In this document: positions 54,217 to 63,547 of the stretch, in pieces
Position numbering within the stretch: position 1 is the stretch's first letter
Layout of the letters: every line of letters begins with the position of its first letter
NCBI RefSeq assembly: GCF_001941945.1
Contig: NZ_CP015583.1
Coordinates: 981,001-1,045,000 of the forward strand
DNA length: 64,000 nucleotides
Direction: 5' to 3'
Source: Roseomonas gilardii
GTDB lineage: Bacteria; Pseudomonadota; Alphaproteobacteria; Acetobacterales; Acetobacteraceae
The notes under the pieces: generated by a model
Told to the model about the DNA's origin: nothing
Database searches by the model: none
What the model saw: the letters and a program-made list of their open reading frames with translations, nothing else
Position numbers and translations under genes: made by a program

Positions 54217-54585
54217 ATGGTCACCTGGAAGAACGCCCTCGCCACCACGGCGGCCACGCTGGCGCTCGGTGCCGTGCTATCCGTCGCCCCGATCGCCGCC
54301 CATGCGGCCACCACGCCCAGTGCCAGCGGCCAGTCACAGATGCCGGGCCATGGCAAGATGTCCCACCACCGCATGTCCCGCTCCGGGATGCATGGCCAGC
54401 AATCCGCCTCATCCGACGATTCGGCGGCGGACCGCCTGAACGCGGAGAGCCTGCAACGCGCCCGGGGCGGCCAGAATTCGCCCTCCGGCATGTCGGACAC
54501 CACCTCCGGCCTGAACAACATGAGCGGCCGGGACGCACAGCGGGGCATGAACACCGGCTCCCAGCCCATGGTTCCCTTCCGCTGA
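54217..54585 (+). CDS. secreted His/Met/Ser-rich small protein
   Basis: The 122-residue protein begins with a signal peptide ending Ala-His-Ala-Ala (about residue 31). The mature part is disordered and rich in Ser, Met, His and Gln (MPGHGKMSHHRMSRSGMHGQQ), so metal binding in the periplasm is possible. I do not recognise the family. A terminator hairpin follows at 54623-54654. The gap before it (54073-54216) holds the inverted repeat noted with pssA. Confidence 0.65.
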   Translation: MVTWKNALATTAATLALGAVLSVAPIAAHAATTPSASGQSQMPGHGKMSHHRMSRSGMHGQQSASSDDSAADRLNAESLQRARGGQNSPSGMSDTTSGLNNMSGRDAQRGMNTGSQPMVPFR

Positions 54586-54622
54586 GCATGGGCGCCTCCG
54601 GCTTACGCCGGACATGGACGAC

Positions 54623-54654
54623 AACGGCACCTGTCCGAAGGGACCGGTGCCGTT
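54623..54654 (+). terminator. hairpin terminator after the small secreted protein
   Basis: AACGGCACC pairs with GGTGCCGTT, and inside GTCC pairs with GGAC around a GAAG loop. TTCGTCAT follows. The stem starts 38 bases after the stop codon. Confidence 0.75.
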
Positions 54655-54702
54655 TCGTCATCTGGGTCTCCAGCGGGACCAATCCGTTATAGCTTTGGGG
54701 CC

Positions 54703-55242
54703 ATGGAATTCCTGACCCTCCGGACCCGCCTTCGCCGCTGGCGGGCAGAAGACCGGCCAGCCTTCTTCGCGCTCAATGCTGAACCGGAGGTAAGGCGCCA
54801 TCTCCCGCCCCTGACACGGCCGGAATCGGATGCCATGCTCGACCGAATCGACCAGCACTTCGCGGAACATGGCTGGGGTGCCTGGGCGGTGGAGGAACGG
54901 GCTTCGGGACAACTGATCGGCCTCTGCGGCTTGGCGCATGTCCGGTGGGAGGCTCCCTTCACCCCGGCCGTGGAGATCGCCTGGCGCTTCACTGCCTCCC
55001 GCCACGGGCAGGGTCTGGCGCGGGAGGCCGCGGAACAGGTGTTGGATGCGGGGTTCGGCCCGCTTGGGCTGGATCGGATCGTGGCTTTTACCGTGCCCGC
55101 CAACACCGCCTCCTGGGGCTTGATGGAACGGCTCGGCATGCAGCGGATTGGCGGCTTCGGCCATCCCCGGCTGGAGCCGGAGCATCCGCTGCACCACCAT
55201 CTGCTCTACGAGATCAGGGCGGGGGAGCGTCGAAGGGGCTGA
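54703..55242 (+). CDS. GNAT acetyltransferase (RimJ/RimL-like)
   Basis: The 179-residue protein has the RimJ/RimL pattern: LTLRTRLRRWRAEDRPAFFALNAEPEVRRHLPP, LIGLCGLAHV, EIAWRFTASRHGQGLAREAAEQVL (acetyl-CoA loop) and FTVPANTASWGLMERLGMQRIGGF. The acetyl acceptor is unknown. TATAGC upstream near 54688 may be the -10. Its end overlaps the convergent next gene by 29 bases. Confidence 0.87.
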   Translation: MEFLTLRTRLRRWRAEDRPAFFALNAEPEVRRHLPPLTRPESDAMLDRIDQHFAEHGWGAWAVEERASGQLIGLCGLAHVRWEAPFTPAVEIAWRFTASRHGQGLAREAAEQVLDAGFGPLGLDRIVAFTVPANTASWGLMERLGMQRIGGFGHPRLEPEHPLHHHLLYEIRAGERRRG

Positions 55243-56440
55243 CATCCAGCGCGGCCAGCACCGCCCAGCCATTCGCCGCCAGATGCCCGCGCCGCGGGTA
55301 AAGGAAAGGGATCTCCCCGTTGTAGAATCCGGTGGTGAGCCAGGGGACGGTCGCCGCCCTGACCCAGCCCGCCGCGTCCCGCTCGCGCAGCACGGTTCGC
55401 AGGAAGCGCTCTGCCAGTGCCGCATCACCCTGGCGGCGCAGCAGCAAGGCGGCCTGGGCCGTCCCCTCCAGCCAGATCCCGTCGCGATCGGTGTTGAAGT
55501 CCAGCCCCTCCAGCTCCCGCGCCGGGGCGCCGCCCGGCAGGCCGTGCCGCGCCAGGACCCAGTCCAGCGCCGGGGCGAAGCGCGGTTCCCGGAAGGCCAG
55601 GAGCGGCCAGAGATTGGCATCCACCGCCGAATCCTCGTTCACCTCGCCCTGTGGCGTCAGCCCGGCGGCGAAGCGCCCCTCGGCCGGGCGCCAGAGGCCG
55701 CGCACGAATCCGGCAGCCTTCGCGGCAGCGTCGTGCCGGCCCAGCCGCGCGAAGGCCACGGCGAGGTCCAAGTTCTGCTCGGTCGAGAGCCAGGCCTGCC
55801 GCTCCGGCTGCGGTTCATGCCCCAGCGTGCCGCCGGTGAAGCCCCGGGGCGCCACGCAGTCCCGCCCCACCCAGTCGGCGGCCCGTTCCGCCGCGGCGCG
55901 GAAGGCGGCATAGCCGGGGGAGGCGGCCAGGGCGGTCCAGAGCAGCATCGCGAAGGCGACGGGACCGCTGGCCGAGCCCGCCGCATAGCCATCCTCGATC
56001 CAGCGGCCGGAGGCGGTGTCCCACCAGCCGGGCGGCCGGGCGCTGGCCGGGGCATCGGGCACCTGCCGGCCGGCGGCATAGGCGTTGCGCAGCCGCCCAT
56101 CCGTCCAGAACCGGTCCTGGGACTGGGCGAGGCGCAGCCCCTCCGCCAGACGGGCGGCCGGCGCCAATTCGCCCGCCGCCAGCAAAGCGAGGCCCGCGAC
56201 GGCATTGTCATAGGTATAGGCCACCTCGGCATGGCTGCGGTCGAAGGCCTCGCCGCCATCGGTGACATAGGACTTGAGCAGGCCCGGTCCGCCCAGCGCC
56301 TGCGCCGCCGCGCGGATGGGGGCGAGCAGCGCCGGCACGGCCTCCCGGAAGAAGCCGTCGCCCTCGGCGCCAGCAGCGGTGCCGGCACCAAGGGCGGCCC
56401 CCGCCAGCGACAGGGCGAGGCGCCGCCGGTTCAGCACCAT
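55214..56440 (-). CDS. exported alpha/alpha-barrel-like protein, unknown function
   Basis: The 408-residue protein begins with Asn-Arg-Arg-Arg and a hydrophobic stretch ending Ala-Gly-Ala, so it is probably exported, perhaps by Tat. The body has the repeated helix-loop pattern of six-hairpin glycosidase-like proteins: YTYDNAVAGLALLAAGE, GYAAFRAAAERAADWVGRD, TEQNLDLAVAFARLGRHDAAAKAAGF and GWVRAATVPWLTTGF. No catalytic residue is certain. I use the ATG at 56440. The dienelactone hydrolase-like gene is 4 bases upstream on the same strand, so they form a pair. Confidence 0.7.
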   Translation of the reverse strand: MVLNRRRLALSLAGAALGAGTAAGAEGDGFFREAVPALLAPIRAAAQALGGPGLLKSYVTDGGEAFDRSHAEVAYTYDNAVAGLALLAAGELAPAARLAEGLRLAQSQDRFWTDGRLRNAYAAGRQVPDAPASARPPGWWDTASGRWIEDGYAAGSASGPVAFAMLLWTALAASPGYAAFRAAAERAADWVGRDCVAPRGFTGGTLGHEPQPERQAWLSTEQNLDLAVAFARLGRHDAAAKAAGFVRGLWRPAEGRFAAGLTPQGEVNEDSAVDANLWPLLAFREPRFAPALDWVLARHGLPGGAPARELEGLDFNTDRDGIWLEGTAQAALLLRRQGDAALAERFLRTVLRERDAAGWVRAATVPWLTTGFYNGEIPFLYPRRGHLAANGWAVLAALDVSPFDAPPP

Positions 56441-56444
56441 GGCC

Positions 56445-57176
56445 TCAGGCGAGGCAGCGCTGCAGCAACTCGGCGCTGCGGCCATTGGCGATGGTGGCGG
56501 CCAGGCCGTCCCAGGAATGGCCCCCCATGCGGGCGAAGGCATGGTCCACGCCGGGATAGGTATAGGCGGTGGCGGTCGGGTGCCCGTCCAGCATGGCGCG
56601 GATCTTCTCCTGCGCCTCCGGCGGCACGAAGCGGTCCTTCTCGGCGATGTGCAGGATCAGCGGCTTGCTGATCTTCTGCGCCGCGCCCAGCAGCCCGTCG
56701 AGGCCCACGCCGTAATAGGAGATGTTGCAATCGGCGTCGGATTCCAGCGCCATCATCGTGGCCAGCCGCCCGCCCAGGCAGAAGCCCATCGTCCCCGCCT
56801 TGCCGTTGGCGCCCTCCATCCTCCGCGCCACCTCCAGCGTGGCCTTGAGGTCCTCGACGCCCTTCTGCTGGTCGAAGGCGTTCATCAGCTCGAAGGCGCG
56901 CTGCCACTCCTTCTCGGAGCCGTCGGTCAGCTCCACGCCCGGCTCCAGGCGCCAGAACAGGTCGGGCGAGATGGCCAGGAAACCCATATCCGCCACCCAT
57001 TCGCAGAGCGCGCGCATGGCGTGGTTCACCCCGAAGATCTCCTGGATCATCACCACCGCGCCCAAAGGCTCCTCCCGCCCCGTGGGGCGCGCGACATAGG
57101 CGCCGAAGCCGCCGCTGCCGTCGGTCGCCTGGATGGTGGTGGTGCCGGTGGCGATTCCCCTGGTGTTTTCGGCCAT
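56445..57176 (-). CDS. dienelactone hydrolase family protein
   Basis: The 243-residue protein is an alpha/beta hydrolase with a Cys nucleophile: GTMGFCLGGRL holds C133, Asp lies in AEKDRFVPPE and His in PGVDHAFARMGG, the Cys-Asp-His triad of dienelactone hydrolases. The start ATGRGIATGTTTIQATDG-like and VVMIQEIFGVNHAMRALCEWVADMGFLAISPDLFWR segments fit carboxymethylenebutenolidase. The natural ester is unknown. It is first of a pair with the barrel protein. Confidence 0.92.
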   Translation of the reverse strand: MAENTRGIATGTTTIQATDGSGGFGAYVARPTGREEPLGAVVMIQEIFGVNHAMRALCEWVADMGFLAISPDLFWRLEPGVELTDGSEKEWQRAFELMNAFDQQKGVEDLKATLEVARRMEGANGKAGTMGFCLGGRLATMMALESDADCNISYYGVGLDGLLGAAQKISKPLILHIAEKDRFVPPEAQEKIRAMLDGHPTATAYTYPGVDHAFARMGGHSWDGLAATIANGRSAELLQRCLA

Positions 57177-57339
57177 CTGTGGCTTCCCCTTCCGTGAATC
57201 TCCCGCCAGGGTAGCCGGTATTGCGCCGCGATGCAGGACACCCCTCGTTCACGCTGACGCGGCCACCCATCTGTCCCTGGACAGGGCCCCCGTGCCTCGA
57301 CCGGGACCATGCGACCCTGCGGTCACGGGAGACTTCGCC

Positions 57340-57837
57340 ATGGATGCCCTCCGCACACAGTTCCGGGACGCCATGTCGCGGCTGGGCGCCGCGGTGAACA
57401 TCATCACCACCGCGGGCCCGGCGGGCCGCGCCGGCTTCACCGCCAGCGCGGTCTGCAGCGTGACGGACGACCCCGCCATGCTCCTGGTCTGCGTCAACCG
57501 CAGCAGCCGCGCCTATCCCTATGTCATCCAGAACGGCGTGATGTGCGTGAACGTGCTGGGCGGGCCGCATCGTCCGGTCTCGGACAGCTTCGCCGGCTTC
57601 ACCACCACCACCATGGACGAACGCTTCGGCACGGGGAGCTGGACGGTGCTCTCGACCGGCGCGCCAGCCCTGGAAGGAGCCTCCGCGGCGGTGGACTGCG
57701 TGATCGAGGATGTGGTGGAGAAGGGCACCCACAGCGTGCTGTTCGGCACGGTGAAGGCCATCGCACTCGGCCATTCGGAATCCGGCCTGATCTGGTGGGG
57801 ACGCGACTACCGCGTCGTCGGCACCGAGCTGGCCTGA
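57340..57837 (+). CDS. flavin reductase family protein, RutF-like
   Basis: The 165-residue protein is strikingly like RutF, the FMN reductase of the uracil Rut pathway: FRDAMSRLGAAVNIITTAGPAGRAGFTASAVCSVTDDP, NRSSRAYPYVIQNGVMCVNVL and GLIWWGRDYRVV. It should reduce FMN with NAD(P)H and supply a monooxygenase. No other rut gene lies here, so the partner could be another monooxygenase such as an HpaB type. GGGAG is seven bases before the ATG. A 10-bp terminator stem follows. Confidence 0.9.
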   Translation: MDALRTQFRDAMSRLGAAVNIITTAGPAGRAGFTASAVCSVTDDPAMLLVCVNRSSRAYPYVIQNGVMCVNVLGGPHRPVSDSFAGFTTTTMDERFGTGSWTVLSTGAPALEGASAAVDCVIEDVVEKGTHSVLFGTVKAIALGHSESGLIWWGRDYRVVGTELA

Positions 57838-57865
57838 CCGTTCCGGCCGGAGCCCGACATGAAGA

Positions 57866-57889
57866 CGCCAGGACCTCGCGGTCCTGGCG
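57866..57889 (+). terminator. hairpin terminator after the flavin reductase
   Basis: CGCCAGGACC-TCGC-GGTCCTGGCG is a perfect 10-bp stem with 4-base loop, 28 bases after the stop. It is followed by CCCTCGTTG, without a T run. Confidence 0.6.
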
Positions 57890-57959
57890 CCCTCGTTGAT
57901 CGCAACGCGCCCGGGGGAAGGCCCTGCGGCGCCGGGGGCCGCCGCAGGAACTCCCGGGA

Positions 57960-58859
57960 TCAGGCGTAGCGACGATCCGTAATGCCGACGATCTCTCGCA
58001 CACCCATCCGGGCGCCCAGGATCGCGGCGAAGGCACCCAGGATCAGCGTCGCGAAGATCCAGAAGGCGCCCACGGCGGTGCCGGTCGCCGCGGCATTGGC
58101 CGCCTCGCGGGCCTTCTGCTCCGCCTCGGCGGCCGTCTGCCTCGCCTGCTGCTCGTACTGCTGCACGCGCTGCGCCGCCTCCTGCTCGGAGATGCCGGCC
58201 TGGGCCGCGACGAGCTGGTTCAGCCGCGTCCGCTGGCCGTCGTTCAGGTTGCCCTGGGTGATGCCCTGGCCGACGATCGAAGCGATCTCCGCGGCGCGCT
58301 GGTCGCCGTTCATGGCGCTCACGTCATTGGGCCGGGACAGCGCCTGGCTGGCACGGTTGACCAGGGCCTGCTGGTCCACCTGCGGCGTGGCCTGGGCGGC
58401 CGTCTGCGCCGCGGAGGAGACGGCACGGCCCGCGCCGCCGAGAAGGGAGCCGACCGCATTGCCCGCGGTATGGGCGACACCCGAGACGGCGCTGCCCAGC
58501 AGCACGGCGGAAACCAGGAAGGCGCTGGCCCAGGTGGCCAGCCCGTGCAGGGCGGCATCGCGCTTGTCGGCCGTGCCGGAAAGCCGCGCCGCCACATAGC
58601 CGCCGGCGACCAGGCCCAGCAGGTTGGCGACGACCAGCCAAATGCTGGCGGCGATGCCGAAGCTCGACGCATCCGGAGTGCTGCGGTCCACGGCATTGAT
58701 CGTCGTGGCGCCCACGGCGATGCCCAGGATGTTCAGCGTGGCGCCGACGGCGATGGCGACCAGGGCGCCGGCCAGGATGGCGCCCCAGGCGGTGCGTGGG
58801 AACAGGGCGGGTGCCCCTTCGGGCACGGCGAGGTCAGGGGTAGTGGTCTGGTAGGACAT
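57960..58859 (-). CDS. glycine-rich membrane protein (PhnA-like annotation), unknown function
   Basis: The 299-residue protein has about five TM segments: RTAWGAILAGALVAIAVGATLNILGIAVGA, SIWLVVANLLGLVAGGYVAARL, a TWASAFLVSAVLLGSAVSGVAHT segment and a last one near 255-280. Between them are a Gln/Ala-rich coiled coil (about 190-250) and a hinge region. The family is called PhnA-like in some genomes, but no phosphonate role is shown. The ATG at 58859 is used. Function is unknown. Confidence 0.75.
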   Translation of the reverse strand: MSYQTTTPDLAVPEGAPALFPRTAWGAILAGALVAIAVGATLNILGIAVGATTINAVDRSTPDASSFGIAASIWLVVANLLGLVAGGYVAARLSGTADKRDAALHGLATWASAFLVSAVLLGSAVSGVAHTAGNAVGSLLGGAGRAVSSAAQTAAQATPQVDQQALVNRASQALSRPNDVSAMNGDQRAAEIASIVGQGITQGNLNDGQRTRLNQLVAAQAGISEQEAAQRVQQYEQQARQTAAEAEQKAREAANAAATGTAVGAFWIFATLILGAFAAILGARMGVREIVGITDRRYA

Positions 58860-59092
58860 TGTTGTGTTCCGGCGTTCGTGTTCCACCGCTGGAACGCCAC
58901 CCCGACACATCGGTTTGCGAGGGGTTTGCACGCCGTACGTGTTTGTGGCGGGCCGGTCACACCATGACGGACGGGTCGGAGAGGGAGGGCCGGTCCGGAG
59001 CCGGTGCCACGGGGGCCAGACAGCAGAAAGGCCCCGGAGCTTTCGCCCCGGGGCCTCGCATTGCGCATGCCGTCATCCGGCAGGCGAAAAAC
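58860..59092. other. intergenic region without a protein gene
   Basis: The gap between the membrane protein start and the small ORF at 59093 (233 bp) shows only the hairpin at 59029-59056. The rest should hold the promoter of the membrane protein on the minus strand. A GGAAC-N16-GGTT pair at 58891-58915 on the plus strand points at no gene. Confidence 0.4.
59029..59056 (-). terminator. terminator of the small ORF transcript
   Basis: AGGCCCCGG pairs with CCGGGGCCT (9 bp), plus two inner pairs around TTTC. On the minus strand the stem is followed by TTTCTGCTG. It lies 36 bases after the small ORF stop. Confidence 0.7.
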
Positions 59093-59170
59093 TCAGAATC
59101 CCGCCCCGATCATGGCGTGAGCAGTGATCCCGGTCGCGCAGCGGAGTTCCGGCTGGGTGCAATGAGACAC
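59093..59170 (-). CDS. candidate 25-codon ORF with a 15-nt Shine-Dalgarno
   Basis: On the minus strand AAAGGAGGTGATCCA (59185-59171) ends directly before a GTG. The core GGAGG is seven bases from it, the ideal distance. The 15 bases are fully complementary to the 16S rRNA tail. The ORF encodes 25 residues beginning MSHCTQPELRCATGITAHAM and ending IGAGF. The terminator hairpin follows 36 bases after the stop. I know no family for it. It could be a small protein, a leader peptide or a translated RNA. Sequence conservation must decide. Confidence 0.5.
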   Translation of the reverse strand: MSHCTQPELRCATGITAHAMIGAGF

Positions 59171-59255
59171 TGGATCACCTCCTTTCGTTTGTTGAAGACA
59201 GAAGCCGATGTGGGGAGGGCGCGCGGGCGCCACAAGACCCGCCCCAGCCCCGTTC

Positions 59256-60377
59256 TCACATCTGGGCGTAGTTGCCGTCCTTCCAGACATAGAAGACATA
59301 GTCGGCCACGGTCGGGTCGCCCTTGCTGTCAAAGCTGGTCTCGCCCAACACCGACTTCCACGGGCCGCCGGACTTCAGCGCCTGCGCCACCTTCTGCGGG
59401 TCGGCGGTCTTCGCCTTCTCCGCCGCATCGGCCCAGATCTGCACCGCCGCATAGGTATAGAGCGTGTAGCCTTCCGGATCGATGTTACGGGCCTTGAAGC
59501 GGGCCACCACGGGGGCCGCGGCAGGGCGGGTGCGGATATCGGGGGCGAAGGTCATCAGCGTGCCCTCGCCCGCCGGGCCGGTGATCTGCCAGAACTCGTT
59601 GGTCACCAGCGCATCGCCGCCGATCAGGGTGACCTGCATGCCCTGCTCCTTGGCCTGGCGCAGGATCTTGCCGGACTCGGTGTGGTAGCCGCCGACATAG
59701 ATCACCGCGATATTGGCCGCCTTCAGGCGGGAAACGATGGCGCTGTAGTCCGGCTCGCCCGGCGTATAGGCGGCATAGAGCGCCTCGTTCACCCCGGCGG
59801 CGTTCAGCGCCTTCTTGGTCTCGTCCGCCAGGCCTTTCCCATAGGCCGAGTTGTCATGGAGGATGGCGATCGGCTTGCCCTTGAAGTTCGCAGCGATGTA
59901 CTTGCCGGCCACGGCGCCCTGCTGGTCGTCCCGCCCGCAGACGCGGAAGGTGTTCCAGCTCCCCTTGTCCGTATAGACCGGGTTGGTCGAGCCGGGGCTG
60001 ATCTGCAGCACCCCTTCCTCGCCATAGACCTTGCTCGCCGGGATCGAGGAGCCGGAGCAGAAATGCCCGGCCACCAGCTTCACCTGCCGCCCGGCCATCT
60101 GGTTGGCCACCGAGACCGCCTGGCGCGGGTCGCAGGCATCGTCGCCCAGCTCCAGCGCCAGCTTCTGGCCCAGCACGCCGCCGGCGGCGTTGATGTCGGT
60201 CACCGCCTGTTCCGCGCCGTTGCGCATCTGCGCGCCGAAGGCGGCGTACTGGCCGGTCAGCGGCCCGACCGTGGCGACGCGCAGGGGGGCGCCCTGGGCA
60301 CGGCCGACACGGCTTCCGAGGATGGCGGGCGCGGCGAGGGCCGCCCCGAGAAGGACGCGGCGTTGGACGGTGAGCAT
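59256..60377 (-). CDS. livK: branched-chain amino acid ABC transporter substrate-binding protein
   Basis: The 373-residue protein starts with a Tat-like QRRVLLGAALAAPAILG signal and matches the LivK/LivJ family: LRVATVGPLTGQYAAFGAQMRNGAEQAVTDINAAGG, LALELGDDACDPRQAVSVANQM, NTFRVCGRDDQQGAVAGKYI, YGKGLADETKKAL, IYVGGYHTESGKILRQAKEQG. It binds a hydrophobic amino acid or a similar ligand in the periplasm. The ATPase genes livF and partial livG are 2.4 kb to the right and on the same strand, with katE between on the other strand. The permeases LivH and LivM are not in the window. Confidence 0.92.
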   Translation of the reverse strand: MLTVQRRVLLGAALAAPAILGSRVGRAQGAPLRVATVGPLTGQYAAFGAQMRNGAEQAVTDINAAGGVLGQKLALELGDDACDPRQAVSVANQMAGRQVKLVAGHFCSGSSIPASKVYGEEGVLQISPGSTNPVYTDKGSWNTFRVCGRDDQQGAVAGKYIAANFKGKPIAILHDNSAYGKGLADETKKALNAAGVNEALYAAYTPGEPDYSAIVSRLKAANIAVIYVGGYHTESGKILRQAKEQGMQVTLIGGDALVTNEFWQITGPAGEGTLMTFAPDIRTRPAAAPVVARFKARNIDPEGYTLYTYAAVQIWADAAEKAKTADPQKVAQALKSGGPWKSVLGETSFDSKGDPTVADYVFYVWKDGNYAQM

Positions 60378-60668
60378 GCTTGCCTGGACTCCGCTGGCCA
60401 CGGGCCCGGGAGCCGGGCCGTTGTCATGGAAGCCTAAAGCGTGAAGCGCATGGCAGCCAAGCGGGCGTTTGCGCGCCGGACGAGTGCCGGAGACCGGCGG
60501 CGGCCCTGGGCATGGCCCGGGCCGCCGGCGCTGCCGCCCGGGGGTGCAAGTTCGCGTGACAGAGTGGTTTGCCATCCGACGCTTCGTGGTGGCGCGCCGT
60601 TACAGCGGGGAGAAGGGTGCGCCCGCAGGCGGCAGCACCCCGTCCGATGTCGAGTGCGGAGTAGAATC

Positions 60669-62783
60669 ATGGCTTCCAATCCCCGGAACGAGTACCAGCC
60701 TGTGCAACTGGGCGACCAGGAGATCCTGCGGGGGCAGGGGGGGGAGACCCATCAGGTCGCGGGCGATGGTGTCGAGACCCTGACGACGCAGCAGGGCATC
60801 CCGGTTTCCGACGACCAGAACACGCTGAAGATCGGCGCGCGCGGACCCTCGCTGCTGGAGGATTTCCACTTCCGCGAGAAGATCTTCCACTTCGACCATG
60901 AGCGCATCCCGGAGCGCGTGGTGCATGCGCGCGGCTTCGGCGTCCATGGCTATTTCGAGCCGACGGAATCCCTGGCCGACATCACCGCAGCGGACCTGTT
61001 CCAGCGGCCGGGCGAGAAGGTGCCGGTCTTCGTGCGCTTCTCCACCGTGGCGGGCAACAAAGGCTCCGCCGACCTGGCCCGCGACGTGCGCGGCTTCGCG
61101 GTGAAGTTCTATACCAAGGAAGGCAACTGGGATCTCGTCGGCAACAACATCCCCGTCTTCTTCATCCAGGACGCGATCAAGTTCCCCGACCTGATCCATG
61201 CCGCGAAGCAGGAGCCCGACCGGGGCTTCCCCCAGGCGCAGACGGCGCATGACAATTTCTGGGACTTCGCCTCGCTCAGTCCGGAGGCCACCCACATGCT
61301 GATGTGGATCATGTCCGACCGGGCCATCCCCCGCTCCTTCCGCTTCATGGAGGGCTTCGGCGTCCACAGCTTCCGCTTCGTCAACGCGGAAGGGAAGTCC
61401 ACCTATGTGAAGTTCCATTGGAAGCCGAAGCTGGGCCTGCAATCGGTGATGTGGAACGAGGCGCTGAAGATCAACGGCGCCGATCCGGATTTCCATCGCC
61501 GTGACCTGTGGAGTGCGATCCAGGCCGGGGATTTCCCGGAATGGGAGCTGGGCGTGCAGCTCTTCGACGACGACTTCGCGGAGAAGTTCGAGTTCGACAT
61601 CCTGGACGCCACCAAGATCATCCCCGAGGAGCAGGTGCCGGTCCGCATCGTCGGCCGCATGGTCCTGGACCGCACGGTGGACAACTTCTTCGCCGAGACG
61701 GAGCAGGTGGCCTTCTGCACGCAGAACGTCGTGCCGGGCATCGACTTCACCAACGACCCGCTGCTGCAGGGGCGCAACTTCTCCTATCTCGACACGCAGC
61801 TGAAGCGGCTCGGCGGCCCCAACTTCACCCATATCCCCGTCAACGCGCCGAAGACCCAGGTCTGCAACTTCCAGCAGGACGGGCACATGGCGATGCGGAA
61901 CCCCAAGGGCCGCGCCAATTACGAGCCCAATTCCTGGGGTGCCCAGGGCGGCCCGCGCGAGGACCCGAAGCGCGGCTTCCGTAGCTTTCCGTCCCAGGAG
62001 CAGGGCGAGAAGCGGCGCATCCGGGCCGAGCTCTTCGCCGACCATTTCAGCCAGGCCGTCCAGTTCTACCGCAGCCAGACGCCGACGGAGCAGACCCACA
62101 TCAAGGATGCCTTCGTCTTCGAGCTGAGCAAAGTCGAGACCCCCGCCATCCGCGCCCGCATGGTCGCCAACCTGCGGAACGTGGACGAGGACCTGGCCAT
62201 GAAGGTGGCCGAGGGGCTGCGGCTGGAGCCGATGCCGGAAGCGGCACCGCCCGCCCGGCCGGTGATCAGGGACCTGCCGCCCTCGCCGTCGCTCAGCATC
62301 ATCCAGAACGGCCCCAAGAGCTTCAAGGGACGCAAGCTGGGCATCCTGGCGAGCGACGGGGCGGATGCGAAGCTGCTCCAGGCGCTGATGGCGGCCGCTC
62401 AGGCGGAGGGCGCCATGGTGGAGCTGGTCGCGCCGCAGGTCGGCGGGATCGTGGACAGCGCGGGCACCCGGCACGAGGCGCAGCAGAAGGTCAATGGCGG
62501 CCCTTCCGTGCTCTATGACGCGGTGGCGGTGGTGCTGTCCGAGGAAGGGGCGAAGCTGCTTTCCAAGGAAGCCACGGCGAAGGACTTCGTCAGCGACGCC
62601 TTCGCCCACGCCAAGTTCATCGCGCACAGCGCCGAGGCGAAGCCGCTGCTGGAGAAGGCCGGCATCGACAAGCCCGATGGCGGGGTGATCGCGCTCGGCG
62701 GGAAGGCGGATGCGGCGGCCTTCCTCAAGGCCTGCGGCGATCTCCGCTTCTGGCAGCGCGAGCCGGAGGTCCACGCGGTCTGA
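60669..62783 (+). CDS. katE: large-subunit catalase
   Basis: Catalase breaks hydrogen peroxide into water and oxygen. The 704-residue protein is the clade 2 form with a C-terminal GATase1-like domain (about 560-700: [22 protein letters not shown]). The catalytic region has [16 protein letters not shown] with H86, the [43 protein letters not shown] segment, and the heme Tyr in [22 protein letters not shown] is five bases before the ATG. It lies alone between liv genes, and a hairpin follows. No OxyR-type regulator is adjacent. Confidence 0.96.
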   Translation: MASNPRNEYQPVQLGDQEILRGQGGETHQVAGDGVETLTTQQGIPVSDDQNTLKIGARGPSLLEDFHFREKIFHFDHERIPERVVHARGFGVHGYFEPTESLADITAADLFQRPGEKVPVFVRFSTVAGNKGSADLARDVRGFAVKFYTKEGNWDLVGNNIPVFFIQDAIKFPDLIHAAKQEPDRGFPQAQTAHDNFWDFASLSPEATHMLMWIMSDRAIPRSFRFMEGFGVHSFRFVNAEGKSTYVKFHWKPKLGLQSVMWNEALKINGADPDFHRRDLWSAIQAGDFPEWELGVQLFDDDFAEKFEFDILDATKIIPEEQVPVRIVGRMVLDRTVDNFFAETEQVAFCTQNVVPGIDFTNDPLLQGRNFSYLDTQLKRLGGPNFTHIPVNAPKTQVCNFQQDGHMAMRNPKGRANYEPNSWGAQGGPREDPKRGFRSFPSQEQGEKRRIRAELFADHFSQAVQFYRSQTPTEQTHIKDAFVFELSKVETPAIRARMVANLRNVDEDLAMKVAEGLRLEPMPEAAPPARPVIRDLPPSPSLSIIQNGPKSFKGRKLGILASDGADAKLLQALMAAAQAEGAMVELVAPQVGGIVDSAGTRHEAQQKVNGGPSVLYDAVAVVLSEEGAKLLSKEATAKDFVSDAFAHAKFIAHSAEAKPLLEKAGIDKPDGGVIALGGKADAAAFLKACGDLRFWQREPEVHAV

Positions 62784-62788
62784 CAGGC

Positions 62789-62825
62789 CGGCTCCAGGGC
62801 GGACGGCAATCCCGCCCTGGAGCCG
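62789..62825. terminator. bidirectional terminator between katE and livF
   Basis: CGGCTCCAGGGCGG and CCGCCCTGGAGCCG form a perfect 14-bp stem around a 9-base loop between the convergent katE and livF genes. It starts five bases after the catalase stop. Confidence 0.75.
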
Positions 62826-62839
62826 TACCGCGGGGGCCT

Positions 62840-63543
<704 letters not shown>

Positions 63544-63547
<4 letters not shown>

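Noticed and set aside
57340-57837. Member of a complete rut pyrimidine degradation operon
   Set aside because: The protein resembles RutF, but no rutA-E or rutG gene is adjacent, so the pathway call is not supported.
58891-58915. GGAAC-N16-GGTT, similar to an EcfG general-stress promoter
   Set aside because: The -10 is imperfect and it points right, where no plus-strand gene exists.
59169-59187. Match to the 3-prime end of 16S rRNA (CTGGATCACCTCCTTTC) on the plus strand
   Set aside because: Only about 17 bases match and the flanks differ, so it is not an rRNA remnant. It is better read as the complement of a very strong Shine-Dalgarno on the minus strand.
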